A stretch of DNA of 64,000 nucleotides from Sphingopyxis panaciterrulae (GCF_014199295.1 NZ_JACIJH010000003.1:310001-374000); one strand, 5' to 3'. Positions 25,501 to 40,500 are shown, numbered from the stretch's first letter. Notes: generated by a model not told the origin, from the letters alone. Translations and numbers: made by a program.

Positions 25501-28500
25501 AGGGCGCCGTTGCCGCGCGCCACGCCGAGCAGCGACACGGTCACGACCGCCGACCCGCTGCCGGGCGTCCCGGTTACGCTGACCCCCTGCGCAAGGTGCA
25601 GCGTCCCGTCGGCCTGCAGGTTGAGGAACGCATCGGTCAGGTCCAGCCCGTCGAGCGCGCCAAGCAGAGACCGGCCGGTGACCGGGTCGAGCAGCGCGAC
25701 CTCGAACGCGTCGGGCGGCAGGCTGCCGTTGGTGCCGAGCGTGGCCGAGCGGATGACGAAGCTGATCTCCGTCGCGCCGTCGGGAATGGCAAAGGCCTGA
25801 CGCAGATAGGACAGATAGCGCCCGTCCTCGGCAAGCACACCCTCGCCGCCCGTGACGCTCGCGCCGCCGAAGGCGCTCCAGCCGGTCGCGGCGGCGAAAT
25901 CGCCGTTGGCGAGCGTGGTGGCCACGGGTCCCGACGCCAGCGGCAATCCGCTGCCCGGCGGGACCGCGAGCACGCCCGCGCCGCCCGGCGTCGACGACAG
26001 GGTGATCGTCGGCGGCGGCGTACCGGTGTCGCCCTGCGGCGTCGCGGGCTTCGTCGCGTCGGGCACATCGGCGGCGCTCGGCAGGCGCCGTTCGCCGAGC
26101 CGGATCATCTCGGTCATCAACCGCGTCGGCTGGCTGGTCGGCACGTCGTCGAGCCGCAACGCATGCCCCATCTCGTGCATCACGACGGTCAGCAGGTCAA
26201 CCTTGCCCTCGGCTTCGCTGCCCAGCGCGGCGGCGAGCAGCTGGGCCAGCGTTTCGCCTTCATATTCCCCGTCGTCCATCGGCGTCGTATCGACGAACCA
26301 GCCGCGACCCGCAGCATCCGCGTCGATCGTGATGACGCCGTTCTCGAACCGGGCGAGCGCGCCGTCGGGCAGTTCGCCGATCTCGACGGTGATCCGGTCG
26401 AGCGCGGCGCCCGCGCCGTCGATCAGCCCCGACCCGACCCAGCGCGCCTGCGCCGCGGTGACGATCGGCGCGAGCTGGTCCGCGGTCAGCGGTTCCACCG
26501 CCGACGTCGTCACCATGTCCCTGGGGTCGAGCAGGATCGGCGAGCCCGACTTCACGGCAGTGAAGCGCACGGCGTCGAGCAGGAAGATCTGGCTCAGCGT
26601 CTCCGACAGGTCGATGGTCCGGTCGACGCCGCTGGTCGGGACGCCATCCCATGTTTCCACCAGCATTTCGGTCCGGCGATCCATCGTCCAGCGCGTTTCC
26701 GTGTCCTTCTCCTGCATGCTGGGGAAGCGCTCGCCGCGGCTGATCGGGTCGAGCACCCGTTCGGGATGCGCATTGCGGTCGGCCAGATATTTGCGCAGGA
26801 ACTGCGTGATCGCCGCCGCGCGATCAAGCCCGAGCTGGTCGTTATAGGCCACGTCCCCGCGCTCGTCGGCATAGCCATAGATGCGGACCTTGACGTCGGG
26901 ATGCTTGACCAGCCAGTCGCCCTGCTGTTCCAGCAGCCGCATCTGGTCGGCATCGAGTTCGCTCAGCAGCCGCGATCCTTCCGCCGTCTTGGGCCACAGG
27001 ATGCGATATTCGATCCCGGAAGGCTCCATGAAGGCGTGCTCGATGGTGGCGGTGTTTTCCATGTCCACCGGTTCGAGCGTGAAGGTGATGACCTTGCCCT
27101 TATAGGCCTGCGGCACTTCGACGCTGTAGCTGTTGTTCGACATGAAGCCGGGCTTGAGCTGAACGATCTCGCTGTGCGAGCCGAGGCTGGAATCCACCGG
27201 CGTGAAGGTCACCTTGATCGCGGCATTGGCCGTCATCATCCACGGCACGAAGGTGTCGAACGTCAGATAATTCGCATTGGCCGGCACATAGAGGCGATTG
27301 TGGGTGATCGCGCTGAGATTCACCACCTTGTCGATGAATTCATGGGCCGCCGTCTCGGCGCGCTGGACGTCGCCGGAGGTCGGATCGATTCCAGCCAGCA
27401 TCGCGCTGGTTTCGATCATCGTCGACATGAAATCCTTGAGCAGTTTCTGCCCGCCCATGATGAGCGCATAGTCGGACTGCTGCGGGAAGAAATGGTCCAT
27501 ATAGGCGTTGAACACCTGGGTGATCAGCGATGCGACGCCGTCCAGCCCCGCCTTGTCGGCGGTCGCCGACTTTTCATACAGCTTGGACAGCGAGAAATCC
27601 TTGGTGACGATGCCGTCCTCGGTATTGAAGCTGACCCCGGCGTCGAGCAGCCGGCCGATCAGATTGTCGATCGCCTGGATGATCTGGACCGTCGCCATCG
27701 CCTGCAGCGCGGCCTTGCCCTGGCTGAAATCGCCCGCCGCGCGTTCGAGCCAATATTCATTATACCATTGCCGGTATCCTTCCGACGATTCCGACGTCGG
27801 GATCGGCGGTCCGCCGTGCTTTTCCTGGATGAAGGCGCTGGCCAGCTTGGTCGCGAGAATATCCGCCCATTTCTTCAGGACGTTGTTCATCACCTCCTTG
27901 AACAGTGTGGAAAGGCTGGTCTGGACGGTGAAGATGCCGGTGATGTCGATATCGGGGAACGGATAGCCGAAGAGCGTGCCCTCGGTGTTCAGCGTGAACC
28001 CCGACCCGCCATGATAAGACCAGCCGGGCAGTTCATAGGACAGCGGAAAGCGTCCATAACCCGAATCGAAGATGAAATTCTGAAGGAAGCTGGTGATCGC
28101 CTGCTTGGTGCCGCTTTCGAAATCCCCGTTGAAGATCGTCGGCACCGCCTTGTCGTTGTCGGCGCTGGCGACCTTGCCGTTGTCATAGACGGGCGAGATG
28201 GTGCCGATCGCTCCCGGCCGCACCCCGGCGCCCCCGCCGACCGCGCTGAAGAACCAGCCGGTGCCGATGCCGTCCCAGATCGCGGGAGAGACGAAGCCGT
28301 CGAGCGCGCCGCTCGATCCGCCCTTTCCGCCGGATACCAGCACCGGATAGACCTGATACCAGGGTGCGGTGCCGAATTCCTGCGTCTCGATGCCCAGCGC
28401 ATAAGTGCTGCGGCCCTCGTCGACGACGCGGCGGAAGATCGGATAGCCCTGGATATTGTCGACGTTGGTGTTGATGGTGCCGGCGTACCAATGGAGGATG

Positions 28501-31500
28501 CGGCTGTCGGGTCCGCCGAGGCCGAACATCGCGAACAGCGTGTCATCGCCCTGTATCCCCGAAATGCCTTCGAGGTTGACGTCGAGATTGGGGCGGTTGG
28601 GCGTGAAGGCGCCTCCGGCCGGTCCGGGCGCGTTGTTGACCAGCGACCGGCCGTTCATCGTCGCAGTGAAGATATATTTCTTCATCGGGCCGGTGATCCT
28701 GTCGGGCAGCAGCGTGATTGTCTTGCCGCCCACGGTGATTTCCGACAGCTTGACCTCGGTCAGTCCCGTCGCCTGGTAATAATTGTCGGCGAACTTGACG
28801 TTGCTCCAGACCTGCACCGTCGGGTCCGAAAAATCAGCGAATTCGACCGGATTGAGTTTCAGCCCCAGCTTGCCCACCACCTTCATCAGCTTGGTAAAGG
28901 CCTTGCTGACGTAATTGATCGTCTTGGAAAGCGGCGGGAACATGAAGGTAGCCGCCGAAGCCGCGCTGAACAGAAGTTCGACGAGGTCCGTCAGCGGGAT
29001 GTTGAGCGCGTCCTGCTTGAAGTCGTGCGGGTCCAGCGTCGTCATGTGGATGCCGTCCTCGCCCCCCGCACCCTCGAAATAGGTGCCGAGCCGCTGGATG
29101 ATCTCCGAATTGACGACCGAGCCGCGGTTGTGCCCGACGAAGTGCAGCGGCGACTGGAATATCCCGCCGCCCGACGCGCGGTTGAGCTCGACCAGCGACG
29201 CGAACAGCGCATCGGCCGCGGCCTCCGCAAAGCCGGTGTCGGTGATGTCCGACTGGCTCGACCAGTCGCTGACCAGCACGATCGCCTTGCCTCGCGCATC
29301 GGCGATCGCGGCGGCGTTGCGCTTGCCCGTCGTGCGGTCGACCCAGTCGCCGGTCTTGCCGTCGTAGAAAAGCACCACGCCGCCGCCGCTGGCGTCGGTG
29401 ATGAAGCCCGCCATGTCGGTGAAGACACCGCCGTCCTGCTCGAACGCCGACCCGAACAGCGCGGGCGAGTTCATCATCCCAAGGCCGAGCTGGAAGCCGT
29501 GGGTGAGCAGCGTGACGCCGTTGAACGGAGCGTCGGCTACCACTTCCTTGACCTGCCACGACGCGGCTTCGCGCATGCCCTTGCCGACGATTTCGACACC
29601 CCAGTAGTAACGCTGTCCCGCGGTCATCGCCTTTGCATATTCGGGCGAGAAAGTGACCTGCCAGGTCTGGCCGTCGAGCGGATTGTTCAGGTCGTCGGGC
29701 AGCTTGACCACCGTGCCGTCGGCCTTGACGAGATAGGCCCCGGGGTCGAGTTCGCGGGTCGTCAGGATGCGATTGGGATGGTGATCCCCGGCCATCGAGG
29801 CCGCAGACGGATCGCTGTCGAACAGGTTGCGGATCGACGGCGGATCGTCGGGCCACAGGCCCGATCCGGGGAGCAGCGAACTGACGTAGAGCTTCGCCTT
29901 GGCGTTCTTCGTACCGGTCAGCGTCGAATCGAGCCGCCATTCGAAGGTCAGCGGCGGCGCGCCCGCGCCATGCAGGTCCTGCTTGCCGAGCGGCGCGAGC
30001 AGTTCGAGCGCGTCGAGCTGCTGCAACGCCAGCCCGCGCCCATGCCTGGCGACGTTGATCGACAGATAGTTGGGCGGGTTGGTCGGATCGTCGAAGCTGC
30101 CCGGATCATCCGGATCGACCGGATAGATGTCGGGATGCCCGAAATTGACGTTGTCGATCGGCGTCTGCTTCCACTTGTAGCTGCCGTCGGTGTCCTTCGC
30201 CCCCGGCGTGATGCCCCGGATCACGTCGATGTCGAGGACGACGATGTTCCCGAGGCCGCGATAGTTGGCGTAAAGTTTCTGCCCCGAACTGTCGACGCGC
30301 AGTTCCTCCAGGAACGCCAGCGGAATCGGCGTCGTCGATCCCACGATCTCCGGCGCGGCGGAGAAGGGATTCTTGATGACCATGATCTTCGACCCGGTCT
30401 GGTGCAGCGCATCGACATCGCGGGCGACGGTCTGGTCGCCGTACCACATATAGACGGGCAGCCCCCAGTCGGCGACGAACATGTAGCTGAGGTCGGGCGT
30501 CACCGCGATGCCCGCGGCGTTGCGGATGTCGAGGTCGAAGATCTGGCCCTGCGTCACGCGCTTGGTCGACGAATAATAGATGCCGGCGATGCTGTTGATG
30601 ACGTCGCGGACGCCGATCGGCCCCTCGTTGATCACCGGCGCCACGCCGACATGCTTGACCTGGAAATTGATCGGATTGTTGTTGGTGACGCTCAGCAGGT
30701 GGACGCCGTTGCGCGTATCGCCGCGCGACACGAACACCATCTTGTCGGCTTCCGCCGTCGCCTGGATGTCATAAACCTCGACGCCGCCGTCGATCTTGCC
30801 GATCACCTCGCGCCACTTGCGGGCGTTGGGCTGGCCGGCCTTCGGACGGTCGCGGTCGTCGACGTTGATGACCATCACCAACCCATGGTCCTTGCCATAG
30901 TTGGTCCAGCCGCGCGGCCCGTACATCTCCGACACCGGCACGCCGACATAGAGGCGCGTGCCGTCGGCGTTGATCGCCATGCTGGTGATGTGGCCGAACT
31001 CCTCGCCGCCGCTGCGGATCGCGACGTTGATCGCGTGCGTTTCATTTTCCAGCAGTTGCAGGTAGGTCGCCGAACCGGGGTCGATGTCGATGATGTAGAC
31101 CTTGCCGAGCCCGCCGACGTAGAGGTATCGGTTGTTGGGATCGACCGCGAGCGTGGTCACGCCGCCGGGGATTTCGATCATGTCCACTTCGGGCGTGTCG
31201 AAATCGGCGTCATATTGCTGAAGCGTCAGCGTATCGATGATCGCAACGCCCTTCTGGGTCGCCACGAAGGCGCTTCCGAGGTCGGTCGTCACGACGATTT
31301 CGGTCACGGGCGCGCCCAACTCGATCCGCCCCACCAGCAGGTCGGCGCCGCCTTCGTCCTTGCGCGCAAGGTCGATGATCTGGACGCCGCTGGCATCGCC
31401 CGCGAAGGCAAAGCCGCCCTTGTTGTCGATGGTGATCGTCTTGCTCGCCACATATTGGGCATTCGCGGGCATCCGTCCCTTTGCGTCCAGCATCGTGCCG

Positions 31501-34500
31501 GCGGCGGGCCGTTCGACGCGGATTTCCGTAACGCCCAGCAGGACGCGCTGCGGCACGTCGAACTCGACGACCGCGAAATCCTGCGTCCCGCCTTCGCGTA
31601 CGCGGATCTTGTCGCTGGTCAGGACGATCTCCTGGCTGCCGTTGCGCAGCACCACGCGCATGTCGGCGAAGCTGTCGCCCGCCGTCGTCGCCCCCAGCGC
31701 CGCCGTCGCGGCGGGATAGATGAAATTGCGCCCCGTCAGCACCGCGACCGGCTTGCCGTTCACGAATTGCACGGTGCCGCCCAATATCTCCGGCGTGCCG
31801 TCGCTGATCTTCTTGGGCGTCGGCACCGTGGCCGTGACCTTGGTGTAAAGGTCGGTCGGAGAGATGGTGACGTCGAGCGTCGTTTTCAGAACCTCCCCAT
31901 CGGCATAGGTGCGCCATACCTCGAGCTCCGCGAGTCCGAACAGCGTCGGCGCGGCCATCAGCGCGATCGCCGTCGCGCCAAGGCCCAGCCCGACGACGGC
32001 GCCGCCAAGGCCGCCCGACGCCGCGATGCCGAGCGCCGGGACCATGATCGCGGTCAGCGCGGCGGCATAGCCGGGGTCGAGCTGGATGCGCGGCAGCGGC
32101 GACGCGACCCGCGCCACCAGAATCTGGCCACGCCGCGTCAGGCCGGGGAACGGCGGCGATTCGGCGCGCGCCATGCCGTCCTCGTCGATGCGGCCCGAAT
32201 CGATGACGGTCCACACCTCGACCTCGGCGCCGTTTTCGCCGACCGGCAGCAGCATCTTCTGGAAGAACCAGACCTCGTCGCCCACCGCGCCGACACCGCC
32301 GGCGGCCGGTACCGCCAGCTGCACGGGGCCGGTCAATTCGGCGCCCGCGACATCGAATTCGAATGCGCCGACGAAATCGAAGATATCCTCGTTCGGCATC
32401 GCGACCGGCAGGTCGCCCAGCGCGATGGACTCGATCGTCACGGTCGCGTCGCCGTCCAGCCCGCCGGGGCCGAAGCCGATGGTGATGCCGTCGGTATTGG
32501 CGACGATCGCGCCGTCCTTGCCAATCTGCACGACATTGCCGACGATCGGATCGGACACGCGCACCTCGATGCGGTCCTCGCCGAAGCGGTTGATGACGGT
32601 GACGGTCGTCACCCCCGGACCGACCGCGCGCATCACGCCGTCGGCATCGACAGTGACCACGGCGGTGTCGCCCGAAACATAGGTGGTCCCGGCTTCCGCT
32701 CCGTCGAGGAAATACTGCTTTTCGGGGTCCTGCGCGGTGACGATCCGGCGCGTCGCGCCGCCCGCCATCATCGTCACATTATCGGGATAGGCGTCGATAT
32801 TGTAGACGGCGGTCAATATCTCGTCGCCGTCCTTCGGCGACCCGACGGTGACGACCGTCGCCGCCGCGATGCTGCCCCGCTCGACCTTGATGTAGGTCGC
32901 GCCGTCGCGCAGCGCGGTCAGCAGCCCATCGTCGCCCCAGCGCACCACCTCGGGGTTGGCGACCGTCACGTTCAGATAGGATAGCGGCAGATAGACGTCG
33001 GCCTGATCCTCGAACTGGCCGATCACCATGATCGGCGCCACCCCGCCTTCTTCGGCGAAGCGGACGCGGCGCAGGTCGAAATCAATCGCGACCAGCCGCG
33101 CGTCGGACACCGCGATGTCGATCACGCCCTCGGCCGAGGTGCCAAAGCCGTCGTCGGCGGAAATCCGGATTGCGGCCGCGCCGCTGTACCCGGCGTCGGG
33201 GGTGAAGACGACCGAGCGGCCGTCGGCGGTCAGCACCGCCGAGCCGCCGGTGACGCCGACGATCCGGTAATAGAGGCGGTCGCCGTCGGGATCGGTCGCG
33301 ACCTTGCCCACGTCGATCCAGGCCGACAGGTCGACGTGGGTCTTCACCGCATCGATGGCGTCGGCGATCACCGGCGCCTGGTTGGCGCGGAAGCCGTAGT
33401 TAGCCGCGACGAGCTGCGTGTCGGTGGCATCGACGACGCCGTCGCCGTCGACATCGGCGCCCGCCAGCGCCGCGATCACCGCCGCGCTGTCGATGCCGTC
33501 GACCCTGCCGTCGCCATTGACGTCGCCGGCGATGCGCATCTCGACGCCATAGGCACCGGCGCCGGTCACGATCAGTTCGTGCAGTCCGGCCTCGCGCAGC
33601 GCGAACAGCGTCACCCGCTGGCCGCCCGACACGCTGCTGGCGATGGCGGTCAGCCCGGAGATTTCGGGGATCGCATCGCCCGTGGTCGCGACCCGCAGGA
33701 TCAACGCGCCGCTCTCCATCCCCGCGATCTCGCTCGCGCGCACGGTGAAGGCATAGCTGTCGCTGCCGCCCCCGGCGGGCAGCGTGCCGGCGAAGGGTTT
33801 GCCGGTGAAGGCCGCGGCGCTGCCCAGATCGTCGCGCACGACGCTGGTCGTGACGCTGCCGTCGGCGGCATAGTCGATGCGCCGCCCCTCGCCATCGGAC
33901 GGAATCTCGATGGCGAGCCGCCCGTCGACATAGCCGTAGCGGACCCCCGCCCCGGTCGCGAGGTCGCGCACCGCGGTCAGCCGCCCGGCGTCGTCATACT
34001 CATAGACGGTGTCCGACCCGCCGGGTCCCGTCACCTGCACGACGCGCCCCGCCGCATCGCGCAGGAACTGGAGCGCCGCGCCGCCCAGCGCGGTCACGCC
34101 GCCATCGCCGACCAGAAGCATTCCCGCGGCCGACCGGATTTCCACCGTGCCGTTGCCGCTGTCGATCACGTAGGTCGTGCCGTCCGGTCCCTTCAGCACA
34201 TAGTCGCGGTTGCCGTGGACCGGCGACGCGGGGTTGTAGGCCAGCCCGGTCTCGACATCGAAATAGGCGCCGCCGACCTTGCGAAGCTGGCGGTCGACCG
34301 ACTGCAACGTCCAGCCGTTGGCACTGTCCGCCACCCAGGCGGGGCGATAGAAGGTCACGGAGCCGATCGTCTCCGCCACCGGGCGGAAGGTGAAGCCCGC
34401 GCGCTCGCCGGTCGGCAGCGTCAGCATCAGCCGCGTGCCCTGCTCGAAACCGGGCAGCGCCCCGCCGACGCCGGGCAGCGTCCCGGCGTTGGTTTCCATC

Positions 34501-37500
34501 GCGACGTCGAGGCCCAGGAAGATCCATTCGCCGGTCAGGCTGTCATAGGCGCGGGTCAGCGCGAACGGCACGCTGCCGAGCTGGGCCGAAACATCGACAT
34601 GGGTCGATTGATGGCGCCCCGCCTTGTCGGCGCCGGTGCGCACCTCGACCGCCGCGCTCGCGACGCTCGTGCGTCCCGAAATGTCGCGCCCGGTCAGACG
34701 CAGCGTATAGAAGCCGTCGGCCAGCCGCCGCCCGTCGAGCGTCGCCAGCACGCCGTCGGCGGTCGTATCGCCGCGCGCGATATCCTGCACGCTGCCGTCG
34801 GCGCCGATCAGTTGCAGCGTCCAGAAATCGAGATTGGTGTCGGCGATGCTGCCGCGCACGTCGAGCGTCCCGCGCACGATCATCGCGTCGATCCCGCCGC
34901 CGAACGCGACGACCGGCGCCGCCTTGTCGGCGGGATCGCGGACCTTCAGCCATTGTTCGACCGTCGCGGTTCCGCCATCGGCATCGACCGCCGTCGCGCG
35001 CACCCAATATTTGCCCGGATTGCCGGCCGTGATCGTCGCGCGTCCATTGGCGTCGAGCGCGACCTCCTGCCCGTCGACCCACAGCCGCAGCGACACGATG
35101 TCGGACAGGCTGTCCGCCGTCGGATGGAGCAGCACCTTCTGCCCCGGCGTCGCGGCGAAGCTGGGGGTCGTCTCGATCCGCAGCGTCGGCGCCGCGGGTT
35201 CAAGCTGCGCCCGCATCAGCACGGTCCGCCGCGTCGTCGCGCGCCCGTCGCTGACGATCAGCGTCACGACATAGTCGCCCGCCTGCCCCGGTCCCGGCGT
35301 CCAGACGAACTCGCCCGTCGCGGCGTCGATCATCGCGCCCTCGGGCAGGTTTTCGGCGCTGAAGGTCAGCGTGTCGTCGCTGTCGGGGTCCTGCGCCGCG
35401 ATGCGGAAGCGCTTTTCCTCGCCGATCAGGAAGGCGTGATAGCCCTCGGTGATCGTGGGCGCGCGGTTCACATTGGCGACGCGCACCAGCACGTCGATGG
35501 TGCCGACCGCGCCCGACGGATCGGTCGCGGCAAAGCGGATCAGATGATCGCCCGCCTGGTCATAGCCGGGCATCCATTGCAGCTCGCCGCGCGCCGCGAC
35601 GAACAGCGCGCCCGCGGGCAGGCCGCTGACCACCGACAGCGACAGCGGATCGCCGTCGCCATCGGCCGCGACGACGGTGAAGGTCGACGCGGCGCCCTCG
35701 CGCAGCAATTGCGTCGCCATCGGCACGAACAGCGGCGTCTGGTTCGCGTTGGCGACGGTAATCGTCACCCGCTCGGTGCTGCGCGAATGGCCGTCGCCGG
35801 CCGCGAACAGGATCTGGTAGCTGCCGGCGGCATTCAGCGCCGGTTTCCAGCGGAACAGCCCGGTCACCGGATCGAGCATCGCGCCCTCCGGCGCGCCCTC
35901 CATCGTGAAGCTGATGTCGTCGCCGTCGGCATCGATCCCGCGCAGGCTGAACAGCAGTTCCTCGCCCTCGACGATCGCCTTGTCGCCGACCGGGGTCAGT
36001 TGCGGGCCGCTGTTGGCGGCGCGGACGACGATGCGGAATGCCCGCGTGTCGCTGGCCGCCAGCGTGACGCCGTTGCCGCTGTCGGTGACGGTCAGGCTGG
36101 CGTCATAGCTGCCGATCTCAGCCGCCGTCGGCGTCCACTCCAGCGTCACGCGGCCATAGACGGAGGTCGGCGTCACGGTCGCACCGGGCAGGCCCGACAG
36201 CGCATAGGACAAGGCATCCTGGTCCATGTCGCGAACGTCGATCGTCGCCGTCAGCTTTTGCCCGGCCACCGCGACCAGATTGCCGATATGGCCGATCACC
36301 GGCGCTTCATTGGGGCTCGTGACCGAAATGATGAAGGTATAGGCGCCGGTCAGCGGGGTGCCGGTGCCGTCGCCGTCGTCGGTCGCGGTCACCGTCACCG
36401 CATGGTCGCCGCGATGGTTCGCGCCCGGCGCGATCCGCATCACGCCGGTGCCGTCGCCATTGTCGACGAAGGTGATGAAGGGCGGCAGCGGCTGGAACGG
36501 GCTTTCGTTGATCGCCGCGAGGCTCAGCGGATTGCCGTCGGCGTCGAAGGCCGAAACCGGAATCTCGACCACCGTGTCCTTGGCCACGGTGACATTCTCG
36601 ATCGTCCGCACTTCGGGGCGACGGTTCTGGTTGAACACGCGGATCGGCACCGTGATTTCGGTCGACAGCGGCGGCTCGTCGCCGTCGCCCGTGTCGGTGG
36701 CGCGGAAGCGCAGCTCGTAATCGCCGGCCTGCGCATTGTCGGGCGTCCAGCGCAGCTCCATGGTTTCGGGGTCGAAGGTCGCGCCCGGCGGCAGCACCGA
36801 CAACAGCTCGACCGTCACCGTCTTGGGCAGGCTGGTGGTCGCCACGACCTCGCCGGTCTGCATGTTGCGCAGCGCGGGCGTGTAATAGGGATTGTCGGGA
36901 TCGAAGGCGAACGCCTTGAAGACCAGAAGCTGGCCTTCGAGCACCTGCCACCCGTCGAGCTGATCGAACACCGGCGCCGCATTGGCGTTGAGCACCGTGA
37001 TCTTCGTGGTGAAGCGCACCGTGGTTTCGCCATCGCTGACGTCGAAGGTGACGTTGTAGTCGCCGGCCTGGATATAGGTCGGCGTCCATTCGAACGCGCC
37101 GGTCGTCGGGTTCAGCGTCGCGCCGAACGGCAGCGAAGGGCTGGAGAAGGTCAGCGGCCGGTCGCTGTCGGCGGTCGCGTTGATGCGGAAGCGGATGAAA
37201 TCGCCTTCGCGGGCGCTGCGGTCGACGACCGGCACCACCTGCGGCGGCTGGTTGCGGTCGGCAACGACCAGCGAGATCAGCGCCTCGTCCCGGCTGATCC
37301 CGTCGGTGACATAGAAACGCACGTCATAGGTGCCCGCCGAGCGATAGTCGGTAAGCCAGCTGAACATGCGCGTCGCCGGGTCGAAGCTCGCGCCGGCGGG
37401 CAGGCCGTCGACCCAATAGGTGAGCGGATCGAAATCGGCGTCGGTGGCGGCAAGCTGGAATTCGAACAATTGCCCTTCCGCCCCCTCGACGCGGATCGGC

Positions 37501-40500
37501 GCATTGCGGAACTCGGGCGCACTGTTGCCGCCTTCGACCGCCAGCACGAAGCGCTGAAGCGACACCGCACCGCGCGAATCGAAGGCTTCGACCACCACGG
37601 CGACGCTCGCCGGGCTGTCGGGCCCGGGCGTCCAGCGGATCAGCCCGGTGTCGGCGTCGATGGTCATGCCGTCGGGATGGGTCAGCAGGCCGAAGACGAC
37701 CGTCTGCCCCTCGGCATCGCTCGCGGCGGCCTGATAGGCGAAAGCCTGGCCGACCTTGGCGCGGTCGGGCGCCTGGCTGGTGAAGCTCGGCGCGGTGTTG
37801 GGCAGGGTGCCGGCGACGATGCCCGCGGCGAATTCCAGCCGCCGGTCGCCCGGCGCGGTGATCGACACGGTGCGGCCGCTGGTGCTCTGCCCGGCCTCCA
37901 GCACGCCGCCGGGCGGCAGCGCCGAAGCCAGATCGACCAGCCAGCGGCCGTCGTCGGTGCGGCCCGAGGCGTCGGTCGGAACGCCCGGAAAACCGCCGAG
38001 CGGGTCGATGGTCAACAGCGCCGGCAGCGTGATCGGTCCGTCGGTACGGTTGGTGATCGTCACCTTGTAGGAGATCGTGCCGGTCAGGCGGTCCATCCGC
38101 GTGTCGCTGAACACGACATCGACCAGCATCGAAATATCGTCATACGCCTGGAACGCGCTCTGATAATTGACCGCCATGCGCTGGCCGGTCGCGGCGGCGA
38201 GCCCCGACTTGACCGTCAGCCGGTAATTGCCGGCGAGCAACGTCCCGACCTCCAGCACCGCGGTGCGCGTCGCCGCGTCGTAGGAGACCGACCGGATCGC
38301 GTGCGTCTTGCCGCTGTCGTCGGTCAGCTCGTAATATTGGCGGTTGGTGACCGAGGCGGCATCGCTGGCCGCGCCGACGAACATGTCCTGATCGAAGGTC
38401 ACGGTCAGGAACGGCATCGGCAGCACCGCATTCGATCCGGCAGGCGGATTCGTGGCGACGACCGCCGGCACGGTCGCCGGGGCGACGACATCGACCTGCC
38501 CGCTCTGGCTGATCAGCAGCCGCCCGTCGCTGGTCGCGTGCACGACGTCGCCGCGCGATCCTCCCGTCGCCACCGCGATGCGGCGCAGCGTCGCCATGTC
38601 CACCATCGTCAGCTCGCTGCCCTCGGCGGCAAGGCCGGTGTCGGCGACCTTGCCCGCGGTGTGCGACACGAACATCAGCCCGTCCAGCCGCGTTCCGGCC
38701 CGCCCAAAGGCGATCGAATCGGCGGGCGCATCGAAGGTCAGCATCGTCTCCGCCCGCGCGCGGTCGTTGAAGCGCACGACCTGCTTGCGGTCGGGCCAGG
38801 TCACGGCCCACAGCGTGCCGTCGCCGTCGAAGGCGAGGCTGCCGACACGCAGATTCTCGTCGCGGCTCCACTGGGTGACGCTGCCGTTGTCGGGGTCGAA
38901 GACCGAAATGCCGGCGTTGGTCGATACATAGATCGCGCCGCTTTCGGGATGCACCGCGATCGCGATGGTGATGCCGTCGCCATGGCGTTCGATCACCGCG
39001 CCGGTATCGGGGTCGAGCCGCAGCAGCGCGCCGCCGCCCGTCGTCGCCCACAGGCGTCCTTCGAGGTCGAAGGCCATGTTGAACACCGGCACATCGAGTT
39101 CGGCGAGCGGCATGCCCGCCACCCCGCCGCGCGCGTCGAAGCGCCAGATGGTGCCGCGATTGGCGCCGCCCGAAACCAGAATGCTGCCGTCGGGCGCCTC
39201 GACGATCGCCATCGGACCGATGCCGCCGTCGCTCTGCCCGATCCCCACGGCAAAGGCGCGCGCGATGAACGGACTCAAGATCGCATCGAATTCGCTGGGC
39301 GCCGCCAGCGCCGCCGCGGCGGGAACCTTGGCTTCGGCCGCGGTGAACAGCGCGTTGGTCGACGGCGCGGGCGAGGGTTCGGGCGCCTGCCCGAAATTGG
39401 GCGGCGTCGTCCCCGGCACGGTCGGCAGCGCGCCCAGATTGACGCCCGACCCGTCGGCGACGGCGTTGACGCCGGGCTTCGGCACCTCGCGATTGCCCGC
39501 AACGTCGGTCGCCAGCGCCAGGAACTCATAGGTCTTTCCGGCCTCGCCCTCGAACACCAGCGATCCCGACGCGTCGGTCAGCCGCCGCTGCCAGATGCGG
39601 AAATCGCCGCCGTCCTCTGCCACATAAAGGGTAACGTGGCGCACGCCCGATCCGCCATTGTCGTCGCGGACGTTCCAATCGATGCGATAATCGTTCGTCG
39701 TACCGATGCGCGTCGCGGTCAGGCGGCTTTCGGGCGCCTTGCCGTCGACCATCTGGTTGAGGATCGTCGTGTCCTCGGGCGCGAAGCCGGCCATCAGCAC
39801 GCGCGCCGATGCGGCGATGGTTTCGCCCGTCGCGACGTCGACCGCCGGCCGCACCGCATAGGAAACGAAGCCCGCCCCCGACCCCTGCGCGTTGTTGGGC
39901 GCCAGCAGGCCGCGCGTCGTGTCCTGCAGCACCTCGCCCGTCACCGGGTCGATCGCCTGGATCAGCCAGCTCGCGCTCGCGGGCTGCTGATAGAGGTCGA
40001 GCACCGCGCTGACGCGCAGGATGAAACCGCGCGTGCGCACGAAGTCATATTCGGCCTGGAAGCTCGTCCGCCCGTCGGGCACGTCGATGGTGATGTCGCC
40101 GATGCGGATATCGCCGAAGGTGAAGCTGCGCGCGTCGAGCTGCGGGTCGAGTTGCGTGACGATGCGGATCTCGTTCGTGTAGCGCGACGAGCCGGCCGAA
40201 TTCTCGAAACCGATGCTGTAGGGAAGCTCGGCCGAAGCGGGCAGCCAGCCCAGCGTGTCCATGGTCTGCGGCCCGGTGATCGACGCCAGCCGCCCACCCG
40301 CGCCGCCGCTGGTGAAGAAGCGCGAGAAATCGAGCTGCGCCAGCGGATCGCCGTCGACCGGCTCCGGCCCGTTTATCTGGAAATCGGCGGGCAGGCCCGC
40401 GCCGCGCTGCGCGAAATCGACCCAGGGGACATAGACGCGGAACGCCTCGAACCAGGTCGGACCGCTCAGGCCCAGATCATAGTCGGCGGGGTCGGGAAGC

